NCBI RefSeq assembly: GCF_002849615.1
Contig: NZ_PDNV01000003.1
Location: 186,001 to 250,000 of the forward strand
Reading direction: 5' to 3'
DNA: 64,000 nucleotides
DNA from: Pollutimonas nitritireducens
GTDB taxonomy: Bacteria > Pseudomonadota > Gammaproteobacteria > Burkholderiales > Burkholderiaceae_B
Shown here: piece after piece, positions 40,232 through 48,276 of the stretch
Position numbering within the stretch: the first letter of the stretch is position 1
Layout: every line of letters starts with the position of its first letter
Translations under genes and position numbers: made by a program
Notes under the pieces: model-generated
The model's input: the letters and a program-made list of their open reading frames with translations, nothing else
Told to the model about the DNA's origin: nothing
Databases searched by the model: none

Positions 40232-40462
40232 ATGCGTGGAGTGATAAAAAAATGGGGCAACAGTGCTGCAGTCCGCCTGCCCTCTTCAATGATGAAAACG
40301 CTCAAACTCGACCTGGAAGATATGGTGGAAATCAAGGTGGAGCGCGGAAGCATTGTCATCGAACCGATACGGTCACAGGAATACCTGCTTTCTCAGCTGC
40401 TAAGCGCAATAAAGCCCGGTAACCTGCATGCCGAAATTGATTTCGGCATTGCCGACAGCTGA
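40232..40462 (+). CDS. mazE: MazE/PemI-type antitoxin (AbrB fold)
   Basis: 76-residue antitoxin. The N-terminal 45 residues (MRGVIKKWGNSAAVRLPSSM) form the swapped-hairpin AbrB DNA-binding domain; the C-terminal 30 are the acidic, flexible toxin-neutralising tail ending in HAEIDFGIADS. AAAGGAG lies 5-7 nt before the ATG. It is 14 bp upstream of mazF, so the pair is cotranscribed, and it most likely represses its own promoter. Confidence 0.93.
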   Translation: MRGVIKKWGNSAAVRLPSSMMKTLKLDLEDMVEIKVERGSIVIEPIRSQEYLLSQLLSAIKPGNLHAEIDFGIADS

Positions 40463-40476
40463 TTGCCGGAGCGGCC

Positions 40477-40815
40477 ATGAACAAACGTTACATACCTGAT
40501 GCTGGTGATATTATCTGGCTACATTTCGACCTGCCCACTGGCAGCAAAGCACAAGACTATAAACCTGCCTTGGTTCTTAGTCCCTTGCCGTATAACAAGA
40601 AAACGGGACTGGTCGTATGCTGTGCAATCACATCGAATGCCAAGGGCTATCCTTTCGAGGTGCTGATAGCGCCCGAGAACCGTCTGGCGGTGCTCGCCGA
40701 CCAGGTCAAGAGCCTGGATTGGGCCCACACAAAAATAAGCCATCATGGACGTATCGATTCGAATGAACTCGGCCAGGTGAGGGCAAAATTGCAGGCACTC
40801 ATCTTCAAGGCCTGA
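40477..40815 (+). CDS. mazF: MazF/PemK-type endoribonuclease toxin with altered active-site residues
   Basis: 112-residue toxin of the MazF mRNA interferase family. The match to E. coli MazF runs without gaps from RYIPDAGDIIW through PALVLSP, NKKTGL, KGYPFEV and LADQVKSLDW. The numbering is identical up to residue 52, so catalytic positions compare directly. Thr52 is kept, but Glu24 is Lys24 and Arg29 is Lys29. The toxin may therefore be weak, of changed specificity, or inactive. It follows mazE by 14 bp and ends 76 bp before a LysR gene. Catalytic-residue roles are from family knowledge of E. coli MazF. Confidence 0.92.
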   Translation: MNKRYIPDAGDIIWLHFDLPTGSKAQDYKPALVLSPLPYNKKTGLVVCCAITSNAKGYPFEVLIAPENRLAVLADQVKSLDWAHTKISHHGRIDSNELGQVRAKLQALIFKA

Positions 40816-40891
40816 CCAGCCCGGTAACCAGCGGCTTTGCTATCATTCGCTTCCCCGAATATCGGTCGCACTCCACCTTCACCTGATCCGC

Positions 40892-41800
40892 ATGGACAAA
40901 TTCAAACAACTCAAGAGCTTCGTGGCTGCTGCGACGCTGGGCAGCCTTTCCGCCGCGGCGCGTGCCGAAGGTGTGGCGCCTGCCATGCTGGGACGACGCA
41001 TCAATGCGCTGGAAGAGCGCCTGGGCATCAAGCTCTTGCTGCGTACCACGCGGCGCCTGACGCTTACCGCTGAAGGCAATGATTTTCTGGAGGAGGCACA
41101 GCGCATACTGCGCGACTTGAACGACGCTGAAACCCGCATCGCGCAAGGCAGCGTGAATCCCAGCGGCCATCTGCGCATCAGCGCTCCCGCTGGCTTTGGC
41201 CGGCGCCATGTGGCGCCGCTGCTCCCGGATTTCGTCACCACCTATCCCGACGTGACGATCGCCCTGGACCTGAGCGATCGGCTGGTCGATCTCATTGAAG
41301 AAGGGTACGACTGCGCCATCCGTATAGGCGAACTCGATGACTCGCAAATCGTCGGACTCCGGATCGCCGACAACAAACGCGTAATCGTCGCCGCTCCATC
41401 CTATCTCGGTCAACACGGCCGGCCCAATACGCCCGCCGACCTCGCGAAGCACAATTGCCTGTCGTTCGGCCATCAGGGCAACCAATCCCGTGGTTGGCTG
41501 CTGACGGAGGATGGACAGGTCAAGGCCATACGGGTGAAAGGCAATCTTGCATGCAGCGACGGCTCCATCCTGCATAAATGGGCTTTGGCAGGCTATGGCC
41601 TGGCATGGCGATCTCTGTGGGAAGTCCGCGAAGACATCGCGACAGGCCGGCTGGTAAGTGTCCTGGATGAGTATGCCGCGCCGGCCAATGGAATTTTCGC
41701 CATGCTGCCAGAGCGCAAGCATCTTCCATTGCGCGTGCGCCTGTTCGTGGATATGTTACGCGCACACTATGCGGCACCGTCATACTGGGAAACCCATTAG
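40892..41800 (+). CDS. LysR-family transcriptional regulator
   Basis: 302-residue LysR regulator. The N-terminal winged helix-turn-helix is at about 3-62 (FKQLKSFVAAATLGSLSAAARAEGVAPAMLGRRINALEERLG) and the co-inducer-binding domain at about 90-295, with the LRISAPAGFGRRHVAPLLP start typical of the subgroup that includes CrgA/DsdC-like regulators. No divergently transcribed target gene is adjacent, as the upstream neighbours are mazEF, so neither effector nor target can be assigned. Confidence 0.93.
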   Translation: MDKFKQLKSFVAAATLGSLSAAARAEGVAPAMLGRRINALEERLGIKLLLRTTRRLTLTAEGNDFLEEAQRILRDLNDAETRIAQGSVNPSGHLRISAPAGFGRRHVAPLLPDFVTTYPDVTIALDLSDRLVDLIEEGYDCAIRIGELDDSQIVGLRIADNKRVIVAAPSYLGQHGRPNTPADLAKHNCLSFGHQGNQSRGWLLTEDGQVKAIRVKGNLACSDGSILHKWALAGYGLAWRSLWEVREDIATGRLVSVLDEYAAPANGIFAMLPERKHLPLRVRLFVDMLRAHYAAPSYWETH

Positions 41801-41855
41801 CGGAAATACCACATGTACGACCGCCGGTCCGCATGATGGCTTCTATCCCGTATAC

Positions 41856-41869
41856 TTGATATAAATCAA
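41856..41869 (+). promoter_or_regulatory. Perfect FNR box upstream of fnr
   Basis: TTGATATAAATCAA matches the FNR consensus TTGAT-N4-ATCAA at all fixed positions. A -10-like TAAAAT lies 25 bp downstream at 41895-41900, giving an FNR site near -44. It sits in the 168-bp spacer before the FNR gene, which suggests autoregulation. Confidence 0.75.
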
Positions 41870-41968
41870 ATCTAGGCCCGGCTGGCTCGTGCAGTAAAAT
41901 CGCTGCAAGTTCTGTCAAACCGCCCGAAAATGCTGTGGAAACAGCCTCACCCGCCCCGCTGTATCTGT

Positions 41969-42697
41969 ATGCAAAAGACAATCACCGTTACACCCGATTC
42001 AACCCGCTGTTCGACATGCATGCTCAGCGAGATATGCCTGCCTTTGGGCATGGCCCGACACGATGTCGACAAACTTGATGAACTGATCAAGGAACGGATC
42101 CGCATCCCCAAGGGATCGGCACTCTTCCATCTGGGTGACAAGGCGGAAGCCGTCTATGGCATACGCTCGGGGTCGCTCAAGACCCAGTTGGAAGACGTCA
42201 ACGGCCAGGTTCAAATCACCGGTTTCCTGCTACCGGGTGAAATCCTGGGCATGGATGGTCTGCTGGAAAACCGGCAGGTTTCGCATGCCCTTGCACTCGA
42301 AGACAGCGAAGTATGCGTGATACGCATTGACGAGCTGGATCAGTTAGGGCAACACATTCCGATATTGAACCAGCAACTTCGACGCCTGATGAGCAAGGAA
42401 ATCAACCGCTCGCATCAATTGGTCATGTCGCTGGGCTCCTTGCGGTCCGAACAACGCCTCGCGGCGTTCCTGATCAACCTGTCGCAACGATTGGCCGCAT
42501 TAGGTTATTCGTCCAGCGAATTCCTGCTGCGCATGAGCCGTGAAGAAATCGGCAATTACCTGGGCCTGACGCTTGAAACAGTAAGCAGGCTGTTTTCCCG
42601 TTTTGCCCGCGAAGGCGTGCTGCACATCCAGCAACGCCAGGTCCATATCGTCGATTTCCAGGCTCTGCGCGCCTTGGCGGGAACCGATTGCGGCTGA
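41969..42697 (+). CDS. fnr: FNR-type oxygen-sensing transcriptional regulator
   Basis: 242-residue Crp/Fnr regulator that binds an oxygen-labile [4Fe-4S] cluster. The N-terminal ligands are C14, C17 and C23 in CSTCMLSEICLPLG; the fourth is in EDSEVCVIR near residue 113. A cyclic-nucleotide-binding-like beta roll is followed by a dimer helix and a helix-turn-helix with MSREEIGNYLGLTLETVSRLFSRF, where E..SR is the FNR recognition pattern. I use ATG 41969; an ATG 13 codons earlier is in frame. It converges on the cco genes, and FNR boxes in the region are probable targets. Confidence 0.95.
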   Translation: MQKTITVTPDSTRCSTCMLSEICLPLGMARHDVDKLDELIKERIRIPKGSALFHLGDKAEAVYGIRSGSLKTQLEDVNGQVQITGFLLPGEILGMDGLLENRQVSHALALEDSEVCVIRIDELDQLGQHIPILNQQLRRLMSKEINRSHQLVMSLGSLRSEQRLAAFLINLSQRLAALGYSSSEFLLRMSREEIGNYLGLTLETVSRLFSRFAREGVLHIQQRQVHIVDFQALRALAGTDCG

Positions 42698-42698
42698 T

Positions 42699-42715
42699 CC
42701 TTCCTGCCTGGAAGG
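42699..42715. terminator. Short hairpin between fnr and the cco cluster
   Basis: CCTTCC and GGAAGG pair around a 5-nt loop in the 24-bp gap between two convergent stops. There is no T-tract, so its termination role is tentative. Confidence 0.3.
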
Positions 42716-42721
42716 GGTTGC

Positions 42722-42970
42722 CTAGATAGGGTCGCCGAACTCGTCGAACACTTGGCCGCGCGGCGCCATATGCAAGGTCAATGCGCTGGATAGCGCCGCC
42801 ATGATCCAGAACAAAAAGAAACCTGCGGCATAGGCAAACTGCCGCCCTACCTGTAGGTGGCCAAGAAAGTTGATTTCCAGCGGGTCTACCAGCGCGAACA
42901 CTGTCGCGCTGGTAGCTCCGGCGATTAGAAACGATGGCCATAAAACCCACATCAATGCACGCCACTTCAT
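42722..42970 (-). CDS. Small two-helix membrane protein of the cco cluster
   Basis: 82 residues from ATG 42970 (MKWRALMWVLWPSFLIAG). Two membrane helices, about 5-27 and 47-68, are joined by a short loop containing FALVDPLEINFLGH, with a C-terminal cytoplasmic or periplasmic tail ending VFDEFGDPI. AAGGGG lies 5 nt upstream. It is the last gene of the run that starts with the ccoI-like gene, 29 bp after the short ccoH. I do not recognise a named family; its position suggests a role in the oxidase or its assembly. An alternative start 11 codons upstream lacks a good ribosome-binding site. Confidence 0.7.
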   Translation of the reverse strand: MKWRALMWVLWPSFLIAGATSATVFALVDPLEINFLGHLQVGRQFAYAAGFFLFWIMAALSSALTLHMAPRGQVFDEFGDPI

Positions 42971-42999
42971 ATCGACCCCTTTTCCTTCTCGGTGTATTG

Positions 43000-43245
43000 T
43001 CAACGTTCCGGCGATGCCTGCGCTGGGCTAGAGACTGGCCCTGGTTTACTTACCACCAGCCCCCGCTTGACGCCGCCATCGACTATCGCCTGGTCGCTGA
43101 AGTTCTGCACAGCTAGAACGATGGTAATAATACAGCCTATGATGGCCGCTGCGGGACCCGCCATCAGTATCCACGGCCAAGGCTCCCGCCACCACGGCTT
43201 GGCCGGACGAGGATTCATTTGATCTTTGGTAGCGACTTGTGGCAT
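43000..43245 (-). CDS. ccoH: Short CcoH/FixH-like protein, membrane anchor only
   Basis: 81 residues from ATG 43245, which has AAGGAGG 5 nt upstream. The segment WWREPWPWILMAGPAAAIIG...VLAV (about 19-45) and the following DGGVKRGLVV match the N-terminal anchor of FixH/CcoH proteins. The usual family member is about 150-170 residues with a beta-rich periplasmic domain after the anchor; here the protein ends in a Pro/Ser/Ala tail instead. The next 29 bp and the following gene hold no recognisable remainder in another frame. CcoH stabilises early cbb3 assembly intermediates in other bacteria. It follows ccoG by 27 bp. Confidence 0.75.
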   Translation of the reverse strand: MPQVATKDQMNPRPAKPWWREPWPWILMAGPAAAIIGCIITIVLAVQNFSDQAIVDGGVKRGLVVSKPGPVSSPAQASPER

Positions 43246-43272
43246 GACGTCCTCCTTGGTCGACAATTACAT

Positions 43273-44775
43273 CTATTTCGGGACAAAAAAGCTGGAACGT
43301 TCGACCACGACTTTCTCGTTACCGTCGACAGAGGTGGCCGTAACCGTTAGATTGATATCGTAGAGCCCGGGTTTGACCTCTTGGGTCGGCGCCCGCAGCA
43401 CCACAGGCACCAGCTTATTGGATGCAGCATCAATGTCCACCGATGTCGAGGAACTGTCGGCAGTGAGTATGGACAAACCCGGCACGCCACTGGCGCCCAG
43501 GGTGACAGACAACGGAGACTCCGTCGTATTGATGATTTGAAGACGGTAGACGTTTTCTATCATTCCGCCAGCCACCTCACGTCCCATTACGCCACGATCG
43601 CGAATGACATCGACACGCAGTGTGGTGCGCGTCGCGAGTGAAACGACGAAGGCAATGCCTATTACCGAAAGAATCGCCATGTAGGCAAGAACACGTGGGC
43701 GGAACAATCGTTTGCGAACCTGCGGCTGCGTGAGACCTTCGGTTATGGCGCGGCCTGAGGTGTAGCGGATCAATCCTTTGGGATAATCCATCTTCTCCAT
43801 GACCTGGTCACAAGCATCGACACAGGCTCCGCAACCAATGCACATGTACTGCAAGCCGTCGCGGATGTCGATGCCTGTGGGGCAAACTTGCACGCATAAG
43901 CTGCAGTCGACACAATCGCCCATGCCGGCTTCTTTGTGATCGATACGTCGCGAGCGCCCTCCCCGGGGTTCGCCACGCTCAAAGTCGTAGGTGACCACAT
44001 AGGTGTCGTCATCGACCATGACGCTTTGAAATCGCGCATAGGGACACATGTATTTGCAAACCGCCTCGCGCATGAAGCCGGCATTTCCCCATGTGGCGAA
44101 AGCATAAAAGGCCATCCAGAACCATTGCCATGGTCCCAGTGATAAGGTGATCAGGCCCATGCCCAGTTCACGTATGGGTGCAAAATAGCCAATAAACGTG
44201 GACCCCGTCCACCAGGCAATAAGTATCCAGACAGTGTGCTTGGCCGCTTTCAAGCGTATTTTGCGCCAGGTCCAGGGTTGTTCGTCAAGACGTATGCGCG
44301 CCAATCGATCGCCCTCGATACGGCGCTCGACCCACATGAAGATTTCCGTGTAGACGGTTTGCGGACAGGCATAGCCACAGAAAAGGCGGCCGGCCATGGC
44401 CGTAAACAGAAACAGCGCAAAGGCGGACAAGACCAGCAAGACCGCAAGATAAATGACGTCTTGCGGCCAGAGCACCATACCAAATATGTAGAACTTGCGG
44501 GCCGCCAGGTCCAGCAGTACGGCCTGACGCCCGTTCCATTGCAACCATGGCAGACCATAGAAAATGACCTGTGTCAGCACCACCATGGCTATGCGCCAGT
44601 GGGCGAACAGACCCGAAACCGAACGTGGATAAATCTTCTTGCGGACGTCGGCCAGGGCCTTCTCGACCTGGGGAGACGAACCACCACCCACTTTCGTGAC
44701 CCGCGGCGGCTGCCAGGCCGGTGCTGCCGTCTTTGCAGGGTCTTGTTCCGGGATTACGGATGGCTCGCTACTCAT
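43273..44775 (-). CDS. ccoG: cbb3 oxidase maturation protein CcoG (FixG/RdxA family)
   Basis: 500-residue membrane-bound iron-sulfur protein; CcoG homologues reduce Cu(II) to Cu(I) for cbb3 oxidase assembly. Several membrane helices occupy the first half (about 55-80, 105-128, 180-225). Two ferredoxin-type clusters are in CVDCSLCVQVCP and CIGCGACVDACD (about 260-300), and a further CGYACP motif is near 133. A late helix (about 345-365) is followed by a C-terminal Ig-like domain. It lies 8 bp after ccoP. Confidence 0.95.
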   Translation of the reverse strand: MSSEPSVIPEQDPAKTAAPAWQPPRVTKVGGGSSPQVEKALADVRKKIYPRSVSGLFAHWRIAMVVLTQVIFYGLPWLQWNGRQAVLLDLAARKFYIFGMVLWPQDVIYLAVLLVLSAFALFLFTAMAGRLFCGYACPQTVYTEIFMWVERRIEGDRLARIRLDEQPWTWRKIRLKAAKHTVWILIAWWTGSTFIGYFAPIRELGMGLITLSLGPWQWFWMAFYAFATWGNAGFMREAVCKYMCPYARFQSVMVDDDTYVVTYDFERGEPRGGRSRRIDHKEAGMGDCVDCSLCVQVCPTGIDIRDGLQYMCIGCGACVDACDQVMEKMDYPKGLIRYTSGRAITEGLTQPQVRKRLFRPRVLAYMAILSVIGIAFVVSLATRTTLRVDVIRDRGVMGREVAGGMIENVYRLQIINTTESPLSVTLGASGVPGLSILTADSSSTSVDIDAASNKLVPVVLRAPTQEVKPGLYDINLTVTATSVDGNEKVVVERSSFFVPK

Positions 44776-44783
44776 GATATGTC

Positions 44784-45707
44784 CTATTTTGCTGCTACCG
44801 TATTACCTTGATTCGAGAGGCCCCACACCCATGCGGTAAGCATGCGGATCTGGGCTTCAGTCAGAAGGCCTTCCTGTGCCGGCATGATATTCTGGCGTCC
44901 ATTGAGGATAGTCTCGACAATGGAGGCCTCGGAACTGCCGTACAGCCAGACGCCATCGGTCAAGTTGGGCGCACCCATGGCTGTATTGCCCTTGCCCTGG
45001 ACACCGTGACAGGCGACACAGAACGTGTCGAAGCCGCGTTTGCCAGGCACAACCCGCAGGGAATCGCTGGCCAGGCCCGACAGCGACCGCACATATTGGG
45101 CAATGTCGGCAGCCTCACTAGGCTTGATCTGGGCGTTCCACGGTGGCATCATGCCATGACGACCTTTGGTGATGGTTTGCATGATCTGCTCTGGTTCACC
45201 GCCGTATAGCCAGTCTTGATCGGCAAGATTGGGGAAGCTGCCACTGCCCCGGGCATCTGAGCCATGGCACTGTGCACAGTTGTTCAGGAACAGCCGCTGG
45301 CCGATTTCGCGGGCCTCGGCATCGTGGGCGACCTGTTCAACCGGCATTTGCTGATAGCGCTCAAACAAAGGCTTGATTTGTTCGTTCAAGGCTATCTGCT
45401 CGTCCTTGACCTGCTTGGCGGCCGTATACCCCAGCGTACCTTTGTAACTGCCTACGCCTGGATATAAAAATAGCAGGGCCAGGGCGATGCCGCAAAGGCC
45501 CAGGTACATGACGGTCCACCAGCGCGGCACCGGATTGTTGAGTTCGGTCAGGTCGCCGTCCCAAACATGTCCCGTATCCGTGACCTGCTTGACATCATGC
45601 TTAAGCCAGGCGCGCTGGCTGAACAGCAACCATATGCAAAAGCCGATCCCGCCCAGGGCGATCACACCAATGAAGTAGCTCCAAAAGCTACTGACAAAAT
45701 CACTCAT
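44784..45707 (-). CDS. ccoP: cbb3 oxidase diheme cytochrome c subunit CcoP
   Basis: 307-residue electron-entry subunit. The ATG at 45707 overlaps the ccoQ stop by 8 bp. An N-terminal membrane helix (about 8-30) and a second (about 60-80) anchor two periplasmic cytochrome c domains with CAQCH near 140 and CVACH near 230. Met ligands are plausible in GMMPPW and NIMPAQ. Order ccoN-O-Q-P is standard. Extra in-frame residues upstream would lie inside ccoQ. Confidence 0.97.
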   Translation of the reverse strand: MSDFVSSFWSYFIGVIALGGIGFCIWLLFSQRAWLKHDVKQVTDTGHVWDGDLTELNNPVPRWWTVMYLGLCGIALALLFLYPGVGSYKGTLGYTAAKQVKDEQIALNEQIKPLFERYQQMPVEQVAHDAEAREIGQRLFLNNCAQCHGSDARGSGSFPNLADQDWLYGGEPEQIMQTITKGRHGMMPPWNAQIKPSEAADIAQYVRSLSGLASDSLRVVPGKRGFDTFCVACHGVQGKGNTAMGAPNLTDGVWLYGSSEASIVETILNGRQNIMPAQEGLLTEAQIRMLTAWVWGLSNQGNTVAAK

Positions 45708-45873
45708 GGGAGCCCCCGTCATTCTTGTTGATTGGTCTTTCGTCCGGCACGGCAAAGGGCAGGAGCGAAGCCTCGTGGTTTGCATCGGCACGGCCGCGTG
45801 AAAAAGCCCACCATACGATGCCCAGGAAAGTCGCCATGGCGATGATCGTCATAATTCCGTTGAGCACTGCCAT
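45700..45873 (-). CDS. ccoQ: cbb3 oxidase small subunit CcoQ (FixQ)
   Basis: 57-residue protein. It starts MAVLNGIMTIIAMATFLGIV with one membrane helix followed by the family-typical WWAFSRGRA and a short charged tail. The ATG immediately follows the ccoO TAA, and its 3' end overlaps ccoP by 8 bp. CcoQ stabilises binding of CcoP to the core oxidase. Confidence 0.93.
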   Translation of the reverse strand: MAVLNGIMTIIAMATFLGIVWWAFSRGRADANHEASLLPFAVPDERPINKNDGGSHE

Positions 45874-46533
45874 TTACAAGCCTCCTTCCGAAACAGCTTT
45901 GGCTGCCGCGGCACGACCGGCCACGCCCAATCCTTGCAGGTAGGTAACCAGGGCATCCTCTTCGGTCTTGCCTTTCAATTGCTCAGGCGCCTTGGCAATC
46001 TGTTCATCCGTGTACGGCACCCCCAGAGTACGGAGCACCGACATGCGGTCCTGTATGTTTTCATTGGCCACCGAATTGTGCTGCAGCCATGGATAGCTCG
46101 GCATATTCGATTCTTTCACGACGTCGCGCGGATTGCGCAGGTGGATACGATGCCAGTCATCCGAATAACGCTGCCCGACCCGGGCAAGGTCGGGGCCCGT
46201 GCGCTTGGAGCCCCACAGGAAGGGGTGGTCATATTGCGACTCGCCAGCCAATGAATAGGGACCATAGCGTTGGACTTCCGAACTCAGCATCCGGATCTGC
46301 TGCGAATGACAACTGACACAGCCCTCGCGAATATAAATGTCGCGCCCGATGAGATTAAGCGGCTCGTAAGGCAGCACACCTTCAGTAGGTGTGGTCGTCG
46401 AGTGCTGGAAAAACAGCGGCACGATTTGCGCCAGCCCTGCAAACGAGATAACCACAACACTTAAAATAATCAGCAGGCCGACATTCTTTTCCAATGTCTT
46501 GTGCGAAAAAAAACCATGTTCTTGCTTGGACAT
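45874..46533 (-). CDS. ccoO: cbb3 oxidase monoheme cytochrome c subunit CcoO
   Basis: 219 residues from ATG 46533 ([19 protein letters not shown]), with GAGGAG 7 nt upstream and 11 bp after the ccoN stop. An N-terminal membrane anchor (about 20-42) is followed by a cytochrome c domain with CVSCH near residue 72 and the distal Met in NMPSYPWL near 145. It passes electrons from CcoP to the CcoN heme-copper centre. Confidence 0.97.
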   Translation of the reverse strand: MSKQEHGFFSHKTLEKNVGLLIILSVVVISFAGLAQIVPLFFQHSTTTPTEGVLPYEPLNLIGRDIYIREGCVSCHSQQIRMLSSEVQRYGPYSLAGESQYDHPFLWGSKRTGPDLARVGQRYSDDWHRIHLRNPRDVVKESNMPSYPWLQHNSVANENIQDRMSVLRTLGVPYTDEQIAKAPEQLKGKTEEDALVTYLQGLGVAGRAAAAKAVSEGGL

Positions 46534-46544
46534 TCCGGTTCTCC

Positions 46545-48029
46545 TCAAGCGGTTGCCGATGCAGGTCCGAGCAAGGCCGGATCACGCGCATCGGGACTGA
46601 ACAAAGGCACGATCGGATTCACCTTGACCTGGCCTTTGATCGTTATCCATGTATTCCAGGCCATGACGAACACGCCGCTCAGGAAGCACAGGCCGCCCAG
46701 CATACGGATGACATAGAAAGGATACGTTGCCTTGACCGCTTCAACGAAACTGTACGTCAGCGTGCCGTCGACGCCCGTGGCGCGCCACATCAGACCCTGC
46801 ATCACCCCGGCGATCCACATCGCGCTGATATACATCACCACGCCCAGCGTCGCCAGCCAGAAGTGCAGCTCGATAAGCTTCGTGCTGGCCATGGCGGTGC
46901 GGCCATACAGCCGAGGAATCATGTAGTACAGCGATCCGAAGGTGATCATGGCGACCCAGCCCAGGGCCCCCGAATGCACGTGCCCAATGGTCCAGTCGGT
47001 GTAATGCGACAAGGCATTGACCGTGCGGATGGACATCATCGAACCTTCAAAGGTGGACATGCCATAGAACGACAGCGCCACGACCAGGAATTTCAGGATC
47101 GGGTCGGTGCGCAGCTTGTGCCAGGCGCCTGACATCGTCATGATGCCGTTGATCATGCCGCCCCACGATGGAGCAAGCAGGATCAGAGAAAGCGCCATGC
47201 CCAGCGACTGGGTCCAGTCGGGCAGCGAGGTATACAGAAGGTGGTGCGGGCCGGCCCACATATAGGTGAACGCCAGTGCCCAGAAGTGCACGATGGACAG
47301 GCGATAGGAATAGATGGGACGCTCGGCCTGCTTGGGCACGAAGTAATACATCATGCCCAGGAAGCTGGTGGTCAGAAAGAAACCCACGGCATTGTGGCCA
47401 TACCACCATTGCACCATGGCGTCCTGCACGCCGCCGTAAGCGGAATATGACTTCCACATTGAAACCGGCAATTCAAGATTGTTGAATATGTGCAGCACCG
47501 CAATGGTAAGGATGTAGGAACCATAAAACCAGTTAGCCACGTAAATGTGCTTGACCCTGCGCTTGACGATGGTCCCGAAAAACACGATGGCGAATGCAAC
47601 CCACACAAAGGTCAGCAGGATATCGATAGGCCATTCAAGTTCCGCATACTCTTTGGTGCTGGTGTAACCCAGGGGCAGCGTGATGACGGCCGCAACGATG
47701 ACAGTCTGCCAGCCCCAGAAAGTGAACGCCGCCAGCTTGTCGCTGTACAGGCGCGCCTGACAGGTACGCTGGACCACGTAATAGGCTGTGGCAAACAAGG
47801 CGCTGCCACCGAAAGCGAAAATGACGGCATTCGTATGCAATGGTCGCAAACGGCCGTAGCTGAGCCACGGGATGTCGAAATTCAGCTGTGGCCATATAAG
47901 TTGTGCGGCTATCCATACACCCACCGCCATCCCTACCACACCCCATACTATGGTCATGATCGTAAACTGACGAACCACACCATAGTTGAAGATTTCGGCC
48001 TGTTTTCCGACCGTATCGGAAGTGCCCAT
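46545..48029 (-). CDS. ccoN: cbb3 oxidase catalytic subunit CcoN
   Basis: 494-residue heme-copper oxidase subunit with twelve predicted helices. Conserved metal-ligand histidines lie in [16 protein letters not shown] (heme b), [13 protein letters not shown] (CuB, with the C-family Tyr further on), GPHHLLYT and [12 protein letters not shown]. It reduces oxygen at high affinity with proton pumping. AGGGG lies 7 nt before the ATG. It heads ccoN-O-Q-P-G-H, and an FNR box lies 70 bp upstream. Confidence 0.97.
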   Translation of the reverse strand: MGTSDTVGKQAEIFNYGVVRQFTIMTIVWGVVGMAVGVWIAAQLIWPQLNFDIPWLSYGRLRPLHTNAVIFAFGGSALFATAYYVVQRTCQARLYSDKLAAFTFWGWQTVIVAAVITLPLGYTSTKEYAELEWPIDILLTFVWVAFAIVFFGTIVKRRVKHIYVANWFYGSYILTIAVLHIFNNLELPVSMWKSYSAYGGVQDAMVQWWYGHNAVGFFLTTSFLGMMYYFVPKQAERPIYSYRLSIVHFWALAFTYMWAGPHHLLYTSLPDWTQSLGMALSLILLAPSWGGMINGIMTMSGAWHKLRTDPILKFLVVALSFYGMSTFEGSMMSIRTVNALSHYTDWTIGHVHSGALGWVAMITFGSLYYMIPRLYGRTAMASTKLIELHFWLATLGVVMYISAMWIAGVMQGLMWRATGVDGTLTYSFVEAVKATYPFYVIRMLGGLCFLSGVFVMAWNTWITIKGQVKVNPIVPLFSPDARDPALLGPASATA

Positions 48030-48054
48030 GAGTTTCCCCTAAAACAAATAAACA

Positions 48055-48072
48055 ATGCTTGACGTCAAGCAT
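48055..48072. promoter_or_regulatory. 18-bp perfect palindrome in the ccoN leader
   Basis: ATGCTTGACGTCAAGCAT is a perfect inverted repeat without a spacer. It falls about 33 bp downstream of the FNR box core, around the expected transcription start and 26 bp before the ccoN ATG, a position suited to a repressor or a second regulator. No known motif was matched. Confidence 0.5.
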
Positions 48073-48098
48073 GATCCAGCATGGCACTGAAGCTGACT

Positions 48099-48112
48099 TT
48101 GATATGCATCAA
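48099..48112 (-). promoter_or_regulatory. Perfect FNR box of the ccoN promoter
   Basis: TTGATATGCATCAA fits TTGAT-N4-ATCAA at all fixed positions. On the minus strand a -10-like GATCAT lies 22 bp downstream, placing the box at about -41.5, the class II activating position. Low-oxygen induction of ccoNOQP is therefore expected. Confidence 0.85.
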
Positions 48113-48158
48113 GGTCAAATTAGAGCTGGGCAGGTTGACGTTTCCACACCACACTAAA

Positions 48159-48172
48159 TAGATAGATAGATA
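48159..48172. repeat. TAGA tetranucleotide run upstream of ccoN
   Basis: Three and a half copies of TAGA on the plus strand, about 47 bp upstream of the FNR box. The run is short but is the only tetranucleotide run I noticed in the window. Confidence 0.8.
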
Positions 48173-48206
48173 ACAATACGATCCTGGCGATCTGATGCCC
48201 CGTGAT

Positions 48207-48276
48207 TTCTTCCAAGCGGCTTCTTCCAAGCGGCTTCTTCCAAGCGGCTTCTTCCAAGCGGCTTCTTCCAAGGGGT
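48207..48276. repeat. 14-bp tandem repeats after ccoS
   Basis: Four exact copies of TTCTTCCAAGCGGC (48207-48262) and a fifth with changed end (48263-48276) abut the ccoS stop codon. On the transcribed minus strand each unit contains GCTT-GGAAG-AAGC, able to form small hairpins. The unit is not a multiple of three, and no spacers separate copies, so it is neither coding-type nor CRISPR. Confidence 0.9.

Noticed and set aside
48207-48276. Short tandem repeats as a possible CRISPR array
   Set aside because: Units are contiguous 14-mers with no spacers and no cas genes nearby.
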